Below are positions 49,784 through 57,891 of a stretch of DNA of 64,000 bases, in pieces. Each line of letters begins with the position of its first letter. Within the stretch, counting starts at the first letter, position 1. The stretch is from a virus, in the IMG/VR virus record IMGVR_UViG_3300045974_000166, positions 1 to 64,000 of that record; one strand, given 5' to 3'. The position numbers were made by a program, and so were the translations under genes. The notes below the pieces were generated by a model. That model did not search any database. It was not told the origin of the DNA and saw nothing but the letters and a program-made list of their open reading frames with translations.

Positions 49784-49812
49784 ATTATACCACACGAGCA
49801 ATTATGTGTACA
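49784..49812 (-). promoter_or_regulatory. Early promoter of the RNA ligase unit, leaderless arrangement
   Basis: TGTACA, 17 nt, extended TGG and TATAAT, then TACCAC and the ATG. Abuts the TAA of the lipoprotein gene. Confidence 0.8.
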
Positions 49813-50118
49813 TTAATGTACGGCACCAAAGCAGTGCCAAGTTTCGTGTCCTAGAATTTCAAGTGGGAATTTGTCATCAAATGAAGTTGGCTCAGCCATG
49901 TAGATTTCACAGATGTTGCTGTTTGGTTTTGACCGAGCACACCCATTGAATTCAGCATTTGGTAATCCAAGTTGGTGGCAGGTTTCACCAACTTCTTGCT
50001 TCTTTAACCAGTGCATTTCAATAGTCGCCGTATTCCACTTAGAAGAAGTAGTTGGTTGTGGTACAGTCGAACAACCTACTAATGCGGCAACAAGTGCCGC
50101 AGCCAGAATAGTTTTCAT
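49813..50118 (-). CDS. Lipoprotein with HExxH zinc-protease-like motif
   Basis: 101 residues. Lipobox LVGC (Cys16) after a short signal peptide. Near the C-terminus, LGHETWHCFGAVH contains HETWH, the HExxH zinc motif, plus a third His five residues on. Two more Cys pairs may form disulfides. Phages of Gram-negative hosts carry similar small lipoproteins with this end. A periplasmic metal-binding or proteolytic role is possible. Starts at an ATGA overlap. Confidence 0.65.
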   Translation of the reverse strand: MKTILAAALVAALVGCSTVPQPTTSSKWNTATIEMHWLKKQEVGETCHQLGLPNAEFNGCARSKPNSNICEIYMAEPTSFDDKFPLEILGHETWHCFGAVH

Positions 50119-50198
50119 TTGGTGAAAAGTTCAGACACTAGAACAACTACAACCATAGTAGCTACAGAGAGAATGAGGGCTGTGAAGATAAGTTCCAT
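50115..50198 (-). CDS. 27-residue membrane peptide
   Basis: Encodes a single membrane segment (MELIFTALILSVATMVVVV plus LVSELFTK). AAAGGAAAAATC lies before the ATG, under the promoter at 50230, and its stop overlaps the lipoprotein start. Confidence 0.6.
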   Translation of the reverse strand: MELIFTALILSVATMVVVVLVSELFTK

Positions 50199-50229
50199 GA
50201 TTTTTCCTTTGAGTTTAAGAAGATGGTTT

Positions 50230-50258
50230 ATTATACCACACTAGCAATTATGTGTAAA
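50230..50258 (-). promoter_or_regulatory. Early sigma70-like promoter
   Basis: TTTACA, 17 nt, extended TGG and TATAAT, then AAACCATCTTCTTAAACTC. Abuts the TAA of the gene at 50259. Confidence 0.85.
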
Positions 50259-50483
50259 TTACTCGTTCACCTGAATAATATGGTTTGACACACCAAGATA
50301 AGTTATCGTTTTCCCGGCAAATGCTGCTTGTTGTGCTAATCCAGCACGAGCAGATGTACCATTAAGAGCAATAACTGTGACATTCCATGGATCACTAAAC
50401 CCATCTATTTTCACAGCGTAGTGAAAAGCCTTAGGTTGGATTTGGCCATTTGACGGAGGCAAGTCCATTGGTTCGTTCGACAT
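50259..50483 (-). CDS. Small protein, unknown
   Basis: 74 residues from the ATG at 50483 (AAAGGAAAACTTT). Overlaps the end of the Cys-rich gene by 53 bases. N-terminal Pro-rich stretch, then an alpha/beta domain (HYAVKIDGFSDPWNVTVIAL). Unknown. Confidence 0.55.
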   Translation of the reverse strand: MSNEPMDLPPSNGQIQPKAFHYAVKIDGFSDPWNVTVIALNGTSARAGLAQQAAFAGKTITYLGVSNHIIQVNE

Positions 50484-50682
50484 AAAGTTTTCCTTTTTGG
50501 CCGCAGGCGGCAAACCATTTAATCTTTCGTTCATCAACAGCCGATGAACCTTTGCTCTTAACCGAAGTTAGAGCCCATTCGTCTTTGCAATTTACCTTGG
50601 GGTGATGGCAACGAAGATTCCATTCAGAGTTTATTTCTGGTTCAGACCAGGCACAGTTACGACAAAATTTTGGAAATTTCAT
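50431..50682 (-). CDS. Small zinc-finger-like protein
   Basis: 83 residues. Cys/His pattern: FCRNCAW near residue 7, RCHHPKVNC near residue 24, and FAACGQKGKLY near residue 58, a layout seen in many small phage zinc proteins. Overlaps both neighbours. Unknown role. Confidence 0.6.
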   Translation of the reverse strand: MKFPKFCRNCAWSEPEINSEWNLRCHHPKVNCKDEWALTSVKSKGSSAVDERKIKWFAACGQKGKLYVERTNGLASVKWPNPT

Positions 50683-51080
50683 TCTAAATATTCCTTAGGT
50701 GGACGATCGTCACCCTCGGTGAATGTCTTTGAGTACAACGTGAGCATTCTCAAATTGCACATAGCATGTGCCAAATGTGGCAGTCCTGATTCTTCATCGT
50801 TTTCTTCGCCAGCTTGCCAACGTGCAAGATGTCTAAGAGCACATTCATATGGAATAGACCAGGACATACCCTTGGCCCAATTCCAAGACTTATATTTCTT
50901 TTCTCCATATTCCCAGACGCGGGCCTCGTCATATAGAGTAACCATTGGGATCAATGAAAGTTTTGGCTTCCCATTGTTGTATCGAGCACCAGTACCTTTG
51001 GCATCAGAATCAATATTGCCAACGCCCTCAGTTGTAGTAAGAGGATGAAATGTTAACATTTCGTGTGTATCTTCCATCAT
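50679..51080 (-). CDS. DUF5664-type dATP/dGTP pyrophosphohydrolase-like protein
   Basis: 133 residues. The core reads GARYNNGKPKLSLIP, then EYGEKKYKSWNW, then HLARWQAGEENDEESGLPHLAHAMCNL, matching the DUF5664 family. Some members act as dATP/dGTP diphosphohydrolases of MazG-like fold, notably in phages with modified purines; whether this one does is unknown. The acidic EENDEES and HLAHA residues would bind metal. Confidence 0.75.
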   Translation of the reverse strand: MMEDTHEMLTFHPLTTTEGVGNIDSDAKGTGARYNNGKPKLSLIPMVTLYDEARVWEYGEKKYKSWNWAKGMSWSIPYECALRHLARWQAGEENDEESGLPHLAHAMCNLRMLTLYSKTFTEGDDRPPKEYLE

Positions 51081-51253
51081 TTCTTTTTGTCTTCCTTGAC
51101 TGGCTTCATTTCAGATTGAAGTTGAGCCTGAATCATGTTCTGACGAAATGCGGCACGAGCAGCATCATCAGTAATGGTCGAAAGAATATACTTCGTCGTT
51201 GAAGACAACTTGAAGTGTTTGTTTGGCTTGTTTAGACCTTCATAATTTTTCAT
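51077..51253 (-). CDS. Small basic protein, unknown
   Basis: 58 residues, very basic (start MKNYEGLNKPNKHFKLSSTT, end KPVKEDKKK), one helix in the middle. AAGGAAACATT precedes the ATG and the stop overlaps the next start. Possibly nucleic-acid binding. Confidence 0.6.
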   Translation of the reverse strand: MKNYEGLNKPNKHFKLSSTTKYILSTITDDAARAAFRQNMIQAQLQSEMKPVKEDKKK

Positions 51254-51262
51254 AATGTTTCC

Positions 51263-51436
51263 TTACTTAATAAATCGTTCGTATTCAATCATCTCATTCT
51301 CATCATCGAGTCCATACTCAAATGTTTTGTCTTCTTTTGTTTTTGTCTTCAGTACTTTAGCAGTGGCCTTCTTTTTGCGCTCAATATGGGATCCATTTTC
51401 AAATTCTGAATCTTTAGGCCGAAACGTGTTCTTCAT
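51263..51436 (-). CDS. Small charged protein, unknown
   Basis: 57 residues, strongly charged with a basic middle (ERKKKATAKVLKTKTKED) and an acidic end (YGLDDENEMIEYERF). Overlaps the end of the gp59-like gene by 23 bases. Unknown. Confidence 0.55.
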   Translation of the reverse strand: MKNTFRPKDSEFENGSHIERKKKATAKVLKTKTKEDKTFEYGLDDENEMIEYERFIK

Positions 51437-51977
51437 GGTTCTTTATTTTTAGATAGTTGATGGGAGAGAAAAAACTTTTATATTTGATCAACTTCAACAA
51501 TTTAGGCCGAGCAAATGAGAATTGGATAGAATCAAGAATCTTTTCAAGGTTATTGGTTTCGTAGTCCAGCAATAATACAAACTCTGGAGAATAAACTGAA
51601 GCCAAGTAGTTGAAAATCAATTGGTGGAATTTAAACTCACCTTTTTCCATGTACCGATTATATTCTTCTGAGAGTACATAAGAAATAGATTCACGGCGCT
51701 TCTTGTATGCAAAATAATTGTCAAGGATTTCTTGTTTGTTTCCAAACTTCATATCCAAATCTTTTAGTTCGTTTCCAATGCAAGCGTATACAATGTTCTG
51801 AGTAGTCTGAAAATTATTCGACACCCAATCGTATTTATACTTTATACCACCTGGCAGCCTATCAAAAGCCTTCAAAGCTGTAGTAGTTTGAGTACCATAT
51901 TTCAGAATGGAATACTTTTCATTCATAAAATGAAGATGCATTCCATAGTAATAGGAAAATGCTTTTCTTGGATTCAT
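51414..51977 (-). CDS. 59: gp59-like helicase loader
   Basis: 187 residues, T4 gp59 is 217. The N-terminus YYYGMHLHFMNEKYSILKYG parallels the gp59 'HMNGKYDVIKYN' segment; the rest is helical and basic, as in gp59. It follows gene 33 with a TGATG overlap, matching the T4 gene 33-59 order. The protein would load the gp41 helicase onto forked, gp32-coated DNA. Assignment rests on short similarity plus gene order. Confidence 0.65.
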   Translation of the reverse strand: MNPRKAFSYYYGMHLHFMNEKYSILKYGTQTTTALKAFDRLPGGIKYKYDWVSNNFQTTQNIVYACIGNELKDLDMKFGNKQEILDNYFAYKKRRESISYVLSEEYNRYMEKGEFKFHQLIFNYLASVYSPEFVLLLDYETNNLEKILDSIQFSFARPKLLKLIKYKSFFSPINYLKIKNHEEHVSA

Positions 51978-52234
51978 CAGAAACCTTCGAGTGTAGCCTC
52001 ATCGGAACGTATCAGTTCATTTTCAATTGCTGAACGCTTTACCTTTTCAAGCAGAACGTCTGACATATAGGGAATAAGCATCAGTGGTTCCTTGTCTGAT
52101 TCTTCTGAGAACTTTAAAATAGCCTCAAAATAAGTCAGCCCGGGTGATTCCAAGAGCATGCTTTCAATATACTCGGCAAAATTAGTCTTAGACAAAAACA
52201 CAGTCTTGTCGATAGAATAATCGAATTCTTTCAT
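51977..52234 (-). CDS. 33: gp33-like late transcription co-activator
   Basis: 85 residues. The C-terminal 65 residues align with T4 gp33: YIESMLLESPGLTYFEAI against FIIEKMVEEFGMSYLEAT, and SDVLLEKVKRSAIENELIR against SGIIEKIQSEAIDENLLR. gp33 links RNA polymerase to the sliding clamp and, with the gp55 sigma factor, activates late promoters. It sits just before gene 59, as in T4. Confidence 0.8.
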   Translation of the reverse strand: MKEFDYSIDKTVFLSKTNFAEYIESMLLESPGLTYFEAILKFSEESDKEPLMLIPYMSDVLLEKVKRSAIENELIRSDEATLEGF

Positions 52235-52404
52235 TTGAATTTCACCGAGTCTTTGAGAAATTTGGCCACACGATTGTCATTCACAATCGCAGTTACATAT
52301 TTTTTGTCGTAAATCATTTCTTCTGATCCAACAATTACCTTTACATTTGAATAAACATCCGGCACAGTAGCTGAGCGGTATTGGTATTTAATCGTAGTAG
52401 CCAT
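52231..52404 (-). CDS. Small protein, unknown
   Basis: 57 residues from the ATG at 52404, one base after the upstream stop; the longer reading is antisense-like and overlaps heavily. Beta-rich and basic (SNVKVIVGSEEMIYDKKYV). Overlaps the gp33 start by ATGA. Unknown. Confidence 0.6.
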   Translation of the reverse strand: MATTIKYQYRSATVPDVYSNVKVIVGSEEMIYDKKYVTAIVNDNRVAKFLKDSVKFK

Positions 52405-52405
52405 T

Positions 52406-52825
52406 TTAGCGAGCCTCTTCAAGATAATTAAGAACAGAAAGTTGTTTGCGGCACCAGTTGTATTTGGTGTCCAATTCCTTATAGATTTGCCAACCGATGT
52501 GGTCATCTTCATCCATATAGAATTTTGTTGAAACCGTTTCATCATTCAGGAAATAATCCAGGTACGTGCGATACGCAATCATGCAATCATACATATCCTT
52601 GCCGTCTAATCCCTTCAGATTATCTTCGGTATACACACAGTTTGCCGCCCAAGTATCATGGTAATTAGTACCTTCAACCGTGAGCACACATTCCATCTTT
52701 TCAGAAATACCATCAAAGAACCGCTTATGGAGTTCATATGCTACCATAATGAAATCCGAAGAACTTTCGATGACGGAATTATCAATCACTTCTTTAGTAA
52801 TTGACTTAATTTCTTTCATATTCAT
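52406..52825 (-). CDS. Hypothetical protein, 139 residues
   Basis: Acidic and aromatic-rich, with no obvious motif: helical N-terminus (EIKSITKEVIDNSVIES) and C-terminal segment HIGWQIYKELDTKYNW. Coupled on both sides. In T4-like phages unknown genes commonly lie between rnh and 33. Confidence 0.6.
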   Translation of the reverse strand: MNMKEIKSITKEVIDNSVIESSSDFIMVAYELHKRFFDGISEKMECVLTVEGTNYHDTWAANCVYTEDNLKGLDGKDMYDCMIAYRTYLDYFLNDETVSTKFYMDEDDHIGWQIYKELDTKYNWCRKQLSVLNYLEEAR

Positions 52826-53235
52826 TGAATACCTACCATCATTTTGTGAGTAATATGCGGATACAAAGTTGTCAGATTCTTTTTCAGAATTGCCTCCAAC
52901 ACTTTGGCCTCAGGTTCAGACAAAAGTTCCAAGAGATTCTTGGTGTGAAAGAACTTTGTCTTTTTCACAATTTTCGGATTGAATAAAATTTCAGTAAGAA
53001 TATTCATTGTGCTCTTTGAGAGCAAATATGCTCCACAAAGAGACCGATGGAAGTCTGAAAATTTGTATTTCAGATCATCAAGATCAAAATCAATCCATTC
53101 TTCGTCACATGCACGATGAATATAGAACCTAACAAGTGGGCTTCGGGCACACACATCTTTTAGGGCGTCTTCGACATTAGACGCGTTAGACACGTTTGTC
53201 AAAATTTCGTCAAGTTGAAAATCAGCTACTCTCAA
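52822..53235 (-). CDS. DUF6433-like protein, TTG start
   Basis: 137 residues starting at a TTG that overlaps the RNase H stop (TTGA), with AGGAG seven bases upstream. The helical N-terminus and the ending EAKVLEAILKKNL with LYPHIT resemble a conserved T4-like protein of unknown role encoded beside rnh. An internal promoter lies about 100 bases upstream. Confidence 0.6.
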   Translation of the reverse strand: MRVADFQLDEILTNVSNASNVEDALKDVCARSPLVRFYIHRACDEEWIDFDLDDLKYKFSDFHRSLCGAYLLSKSTMNILTEILFNPKIVKKTKFFHTKNLLELLSEPEAKVLEAILKKNLTTLYPHITHKMMVGIQ

Positions 53236-54164
53236 AAGAAATCTCCTATTTTAGAATACAACACATTCATTTTATGGTTCACAAAGAAATTCATCAATTT
53301 CATTTTATCAACTTTGTGACCCTTCTGTTCATTATAACACTCAATTGTATTGGTGTAAATTATTTCTGGTGTATGTTCGTAAGACACAAGCATTTCATTC
53401 CGAGAATAGTTTCGACGTTCTTCTTCGGTGGCACAGGCATCAATAGGATTCTTGGCAGCATAGAATGTTGCCAAATACTTCTCGGAGATCGGTGGCGCAC
53501 GTTTCTTATCGGTCAGTGTGAACCAATCGTCTGAACATTTGATACTGGGGACACCGTCTCCCGCGTCACCTCGCACGATTTTCTCTATGAGAGCATCTTT
53601 TGGCTTGCCTTCTGGCTTCACCAATTTCTTTGTCAGAGGACTCCACTGCTTCACATTCTTATATCGATGGAGTTGAAAGTGATCCTTATCAGAAGAAACA
53701 ATAAGAATTTGATCGGCTTCAATGTCACCAAAAATATTTTCTTCTTGATCTTCTCGGTTCAAGTCCTTATACTTACACAGAGCACCAATAATATCGTCTG
53801 CTTCTGCTTTTTCGGTAGCAAGAACATTGTAAGGAAAATAGTCGCGAAGTGCTTGTTGAATGTACGCCGAAGTCTCGAACACAAATGTCCAGTCAATTCC
53901 GGAAGTATCGGTTTCGCGCTTTTGTTTGCGGGCCCATTTGTAATATGGGAAAGCATCCTTGCGCCAGGACGGTGAGTCAAATGCAATCACCACCTCAGAA
54001 CCGTATTTGCTTTTGTGCATTACTTGTTGAGCACGGATGGTATTTAGAACCATGTGCATCATCATATCACGAGATTCATCCGATGGATTTTGAGCACAAG
54101 ACTTTGCAGCTGCATCCAAAAAGATTGGTGCTAGATACACCTGAGAAAAGTCAATTAAAAGCAT
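53232..54164 (-). CDS. rnh: RNase H / 5'-3' exonuclease (T4 Rnh-like)
   Basis: 310 residues from the ATG at 54164 (AAGGTAAC upstream); T4 RNase H is 305. FEN-family acidic residues are visible in MLLIDFSQVYLA (Asp5), AFDSPSWRKD, TEKAEADDIIGALCKY and IVSSDKDHFQL, and the GDAGDGVPSI helix-hairpin-like block follows. It removes RNA primers from lagging-strand fragments. Carries an internal sigma70-like promoter near its 3' end. Confidence 0.92.
   Translation of the reverse strand: MLLIDFSQVYLAPIFLDAAAKSCAQNPSDESRDMMMHMVLNTIRAQQVMHKSKYGSEVVIAFDSPSWRKDAFPYYKWARKQKRETDTSGIDWTFVFETSAYIQQALRDYFPYNVLATEKAEADDIIGALCKYKDLNREDQEENIFGDIEADQILIVSSDKDHFQLHRYKNVKQWSPLTKKLVKPEGKPKDALIEKIVRGDAGDGVPSIKCSDDWFTLTDKKRAPPISEKYLATFYAAKNPIDACATEEERRNYSRNEMLVSYEHTPEIIYTNTIECYNEQKGHKVDKMKLMNFFVNHKMNVLYSKIGDFF
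53331..53359 (-). promoter_or_regulatory. Internal sigma70-like promoter in rnh
   Basis: TTTACA, 17 nt, TATAAT within the RNase H coding sequence, about 96 bases before the TTG start of the next gene. Intact consensus makes chance unlikely. Confidence 0.7.
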
Positions 54165-54166
54165 CG

Positions 54167-54394
54167 TTACCTTGTGGTTCGGCCGGTGAGCCAGTACATT
54201 ACTAGTGCGAATTGCCAAAACTTAGGTCGGCGAACTGCACCCGGGATTTTCTTCCAAAGTTCGGATTCTGCCAATACGTTACCTTCTATTGCAAGATAGA
54301 TACGATAGACAACCCAATAGATTGTTAGCAAAAATAACACACATCCGGCAGCAACCGCAAGTACGACAAAAATACTTATTGCCGACAACATCAT
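54167..54394 (-). CDS. Small two-TM membrane protein
   Basis: 75 residues from the ATG at 54394 at the overlap with the upstream stop. A long hydrophobic stretch (SAISIFVVLAVAAGCVLFLL and TIYWVVYRIYLAI) spans the first 40 residues, then a polar part with WQFALVMYWL. Probably an inner-membrane protein of unknown role. Confidence 0.6.
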   Translation of the reverse strand: MMLSAISIFVVLAVAAGCVLFLLTIYWVVYRIYLAIEGNVLAESELWKKIPGAVRRPKFWQFALVMYWLTGRTTR

Positions 54395-54873
54395 TCGGCC
54401 CAAATGTTTTTCACATAGGATTTGGCAACAGGCCGAGTCTGACCCAGAGTTGCAACGGCCCAGTCAACGACTTCATTCTTGTCTTGACCGGCAGCTTTGG
54501 CTTCGGCAATTTTTTGACGAATGAGTGATGCATTGGAAACTTTTCCACCGCGGTTTACAACCTTGACCTTTTTCTTTTCTGTGGTAATGTCCACTTGATT
54601 ACCAGAAGAATTCAGGAAAGCCGTCGAAACTTCTTCGAGCTGCACATTCTTATAGAAGACATTGGTGCCGATGTTAATCGATCCATTCGATAGTCCCGGG
54701 CCACCACATGACTTAGTAAGATTCAAAGAAATAACTTCAATGAACGATCCAAAACGTGCCATACATTTATCACGGGCATCATCTTCTGTCAGGGCCTCCA
54801 TGAAAACCGTATTCAGTTCGGCGACATCCTGCTCGGCAGGATCAGAAAAATAGGTAATTACATAGCGATTCAT
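54391..54873 (-). CDS. Hypothetical protein, 160 residues
   Basis: N-terminal alpha/beta part (RYVITYFSDP). The C-terminal half has a basic helical domain (KVSNASLIRQKIAEAKAAGQ then VVDWAVATLGQTRPVAKSYV), a shape seen in small DNA-binding or chromosome-associated phage domains. Start at the ATG at 54873. Confidence 0.6.
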   Translation of the reverse strand: MNRYVITYFSDPAEQDVAELNTVFMEALTEDDARDKCMARFGSFIEVISLNLTKSCGGPGLSNGSINIGTNVFYKNVQLEEVSTAFLNSSGNQVDITTEKKKVKVVNRGGKVSNASLIRQKIAEAKAAGQDKNEVVDWAVATLGQTRPVAKSYVKNIWAE

Positions 54874-54876
54874 CAA

Positions 54877-55053
54877 TTAAACTCCAACGGCTTCAACAGC
54901 TTCAACACAAGAAAACGAAACTTCATAAGTCTTAATTTCGTCATCAACAAACACAACCTCACGGTCATAGTCGAATCCAACAATCTTGGCAATGAAGAAC
55001 TTGGTCAGTTCTTGATCGTTGAACACGTTTACAAAATTTCCGATTTTAAACAT
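54877..55053 (-). CDS. Small beta-rich protein, unknown
   Basis: 58 residues, start MFKIGNFVNVFNDQELTKF, alternating hydrophobic strands (FFIAKIVGFDYDREVVFVDD) like an SH3-type barrel. First gene after the promoter at 55086. Unknown. Confidence 0.65.
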   Translation of the reverse strand: MFKIGNFVNVFNDQELTKFFIAKIVGFDYDREVVFVDDEIKTYEVSFSCVEAVEAVGV

Positions 55054-55085
55054 TTTGAGCTTTCTGTTTAGTTAGTGATGTGTCA

Positions 55086-55114
55086 ATTATACTACACTTA
55101 GCAATATGTGTAAA
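55086..55114 (-). promoter_or_regulatory. Early sigma70-like promoter
   Basis: TTTACA, 17 nt, TATAAT; abuts the TAA of the gp46 gene. Confidence 0.85.
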
Positions 55115-56836
55115 TTATTTTGAGAGGTCCTTAATAAGACTGAATCCGGATTCTTTGTACATGAGCAAATTCCCATCAAACACTTCTGCCAACTGATCTT
55201 TGGATTTGTGTGAAATGATAAAGATGTTGGATGTTTTGAATTCTTCTAACTCGTCAATGAGCGCTAGGAAATTGTCAATACCCTTCTGATCTAGACATTC
55301 CAAGATTTCGTCGAGGAATAGAATGTTGCAGTCGAACGAGTTCCTGATCTTAGATAGTTGACGGAACGTAAGCAATAGAGCTGTATCAATACGAGTCTTT
55401 TCACCGGCAGAGAATGAACCGTATGTGAAATCATCTCGGTGCCGTGACTTGATGATTTCGTTGAACTCAGAATCAAGATTGAACGAGATAAAGAAGTCAA
55501 GTTTCTCTAAGTAACCATTGATCAAACCATTGATGATTGGAATGTACTGATCTACAATTTTGGTTTTAATACCCGAATCCTTGAACAACTCAATCATGAG
55601 GTTGTTGTAATCTTGTTCGGCATTCATCTTAGACTGTTTGTCCTTTAATACTAGCGCTTCCTGTGCAGTTTGTTTTAGTTCAGCCTTAAGGTCGGCTAGT
55701 TCTTCTGATTGAGCATAATCAGCTAGTTCAGTCTCAAGTTCACCAATATCTTTATTCAAACGAGTAACCGTGCCATTGTCGGCAAAATTGCTTGAGTTTG
55801 CATCTGAGATGATTTCATTGATAGAACCAATTTCAGCCATAAGACTTTCTTGATCATGAAGTTTGGCAACGAACTCATCTTTTTTACTAGAGAGTTCTTG
55901 CATCTTTTCCATTGAAGGGGAAACAATAGTAAGTTTGGCCTTTTCATCTAACAGTGAGGCACAAACAGGGCAAGAATCTTCATGTTTCACAGAATCAATC
56001 TTTTCTAGGTGCTTGGCAATTGCATCATCAAAACTTTTGATCCGATCTACTGTACTTTGATGTTCTTCTAATTTCTTCTTAACCTGTTTGTATACAGTAT
56101 TCTTCTCTAGAATTGTTGCAGTCTTTTCTTTGATTCGCACTTCAAGTGCTACTTTTTCTTCTTGCAGAGATTCAAGTTTTGTTTTAAGTGCAGAGACTGA
56201 ATCTCCTTGAATAGATTGAAGGCGGTCAATATGTGCTTTCTGCAATTTTGCTTTAGTAAAGCAATTCTTTAATTCAAGATCAATGAGTTTGATTTCTTCT
56301 TTGTACTTGGAAATTTTAGACTTAAGAATCTGATTCATGAACGAGAACACTTTAATATCAAGGATCTCTTCAATGAATGCACGACGGTCTTGAGTTCTGA
56401 GTGTCATAAATGGCTTATAGTTCTCAACCGATAGTACAGATGTCTGTAGGAACGTCTTGATATTAGTACCAATAATGTTCAGTTCCAAATATTCTTGGAA
56501 ATCATTAGAGATTGTTTGATCTAGTGCTACACCATTTTCAAAGATCTCAAAGATGTTTGGCTTGATACCTCGGCGTACTAGATATGCTTTACCATGAGAT
56601 TCAAACTCAATCTCTACTACTGTACCCTTTTGATTTACAGAGTTCACAATCTGTGGTCTATTGATCTGTTTAATAGTTTGATTGAATAAACCAAAAGTAA
56701 TCAGATTCGCAATTGTAGACTTGGCAGAACCGTTAAAACCTTGGATAACAGTACGAGAATATTTTCGCAGATCAACTTCTAGAAATGCATTACCGATTGA
56801 GAGGAAGTTCTTTCCTCGCACTTTGCTTATAATCAT
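55115..56836 (-). CDS. 46: gp46-like recombination endonuclease subunit (SbcC/Rad50 type)
   Basis: 573 residues, T4 gp46 is 560. Walker A is GFNGSAKST (33-41). A long coiled coil is interrupted by a zinc-hook CPVC near residue 290. Then come the signature-like SAGEKTRID and Walker B NILFLDEILE near the end. With gp47 it resects DNA ends for recombination-dependent replication and host DNA breakdown. Two bases after the gp47 gene. Confidence 0.94.
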   Translation of the reverse strand: MIISKVRGKNFLSIGNAFLEVDLRKYSRTVIQGFNGSAKSTIANLITFGLFNQTIKQINRPQIVNSVNQKGTVVEIEFESHGKAYLVRRGIKPNIFEIFENGVALDQTISNDFQEYLELNIIGTNIKTFLQTSVLSVENYKPFMTLRTQDRRAFIEEILDIKVFSFMNQILKSKISKYKEEIKLIDLELKNCFTKAKLQKAHIDRLQSIQGDSVSALKTKLESLQEEKVALEVRIKEKTATILEKNTVYKQVKKKLEEHQSTVDRIKSFDDAIAKHLEKIDSVKHEDSCPVCASLLDEKAKLTIVSPSMEKMQELSSKKDEFVAKLHDQESLMAEIGSINEIISDANSSNFADNGTVTRLNKDIGELETELADYAQSEELADLKAELKQTAQEALVLKDKQSKMNAEQDYNNLMIELFKDSGIKTKIVDQYIPIINGLINGYLEKLDFFISFNLDSEFNEIIKSRHRDDFTYGSFSAGEKTRIDTALLLTFRQLSKIRNSFDCNILFLDEILECLDQKGIDNFLALIDELEEFKTSNIFIISHKSKDQLAEVFDGNLLMYKESGFSLIKDLSK

Positions 56837-56838
56837 GC

Positions 56839-57888
56839 TTATACCTTGAGCAGTTCTAATGCCTCTGAGTAGGTCTCAGAAATCATTTTCTTAAGTAATA
56901 TTTTGTCCAAATTTGTGTTCATGTTATCTACAACATGATCTATCATATTAAGTGTAGTCTGAAATTCGACTTTAGCATTCATTGATTCTTCTACGGACTT
57001 AGTAATTTTGTCATCAACTATATTTACATCATGCGGATTATTCATGAGCAAATTTTGAAAGAATGAGTCAAACTTATATTGGTTCGTCTTGTTCTTGATA
57101 ATCAGCTTAATGAACTTATCTTTTGCAACTGTGAAATCATAGTACATCTCGTGCGTATCATCATACTCAATCTTTTCATACAGAGTATGTTCAGTACGAA
57201 TGAAGTCAAGTTTGTTTGTATCTGGATCCAATGACCAAAAGCCTTTGGTGTCACCACAATCTGCCCAGTCAAGTTCATATGGTGTACCACAGTATAACAC
57301 ATTATCCTTACGGGAGATTGTGTGGTAATGTCCTGAGAATACTAATTTGTAGTTTTTGAATATAGTATGATCGGCACCAGTCTCGGCAATTTGGAATTTA
57401 TGTAGGCGGAAGCGAGCAAACTCAAAGTGACCAACAGCAAAATCGGACTTTGAGTTTATAGCAAATTCATTACTTTCCTGTACTAACGATTCGTTAATCC
57501 ATGGGTAAAAATCAAAGTTTTTACCTTCAATGATAAAAGTGCATGGGCAAGCATCAATGACAATCATATTTGGTGTAGCCAAACTGCGTACAGAGTTTAC
57601 CTCATTTGTAGACTTGTAATAACAGTCATGGTTTCCAGAAATAATGTATACAGTTATATGCCGTTTCTCACATTCAAGAAGAAACATCTTTCTGGCCATG
57701 TGCAGTGTAAGAAAATTTACAGTCTTTCGTTTATCAAAAAGATCACCAAGTTGTACAATTGTTGTAATACTATGTTCATCTATGTAAGCAAAAAGATCTT
57801 TGTAGAATTTTTCAAAGTAATCATAGTATATAGGATTGTCATTCCTGACACCCCAATGAGTGTCTCCAATAAAAACAATTTTTGCCAT
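56839..57888 (-). CDS. 47: gp47-like recombination endonuclease subunit (SbcD/Mre11 type)
   Basis: 349 residues, T4 gp47 is 339. Metallophosphoesterase motifs in order: GDTHWGVRND (Asp8, His10), QLGDLFDKR, SGNHDCYY, and SGHYHT. The nuclease partner of gp46. Preceded by the gp55 gene with three bases between. Confidence 0.94.
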   Translation of the reverse strand: MAKIVFIGDTHWGVRNDNPIYYDYFEKFYKDLFAYIDEHSITTIVQLGDLFDKRKTVNFLTLHMARKMFLLECEKRHITVYIISGNHDCYYKSTNEVNSVRSLATPNMIVIDACPCTFIIEGKNFDFYPWINESLVQESNEFAINSKSDFAVGHFEFARFRLHKFQIAETGADHTIFKNYKLVFSGHYHTISRKDNVLYCGTPYELDWADCGDTKGFWSLDPDTNKLDFIRTEHTLYEKIEYDDTHEMYYDFTVAKDKFIKLIIKNKTNQYKFDSFFQNLLMNNPHDVNIVDDKITKSVEESMNAKVEFQTTLNMIDHVVDNMNTNLDKILLKKMISETYSEALELLKV

Positions 57889-57891
57889 GTG

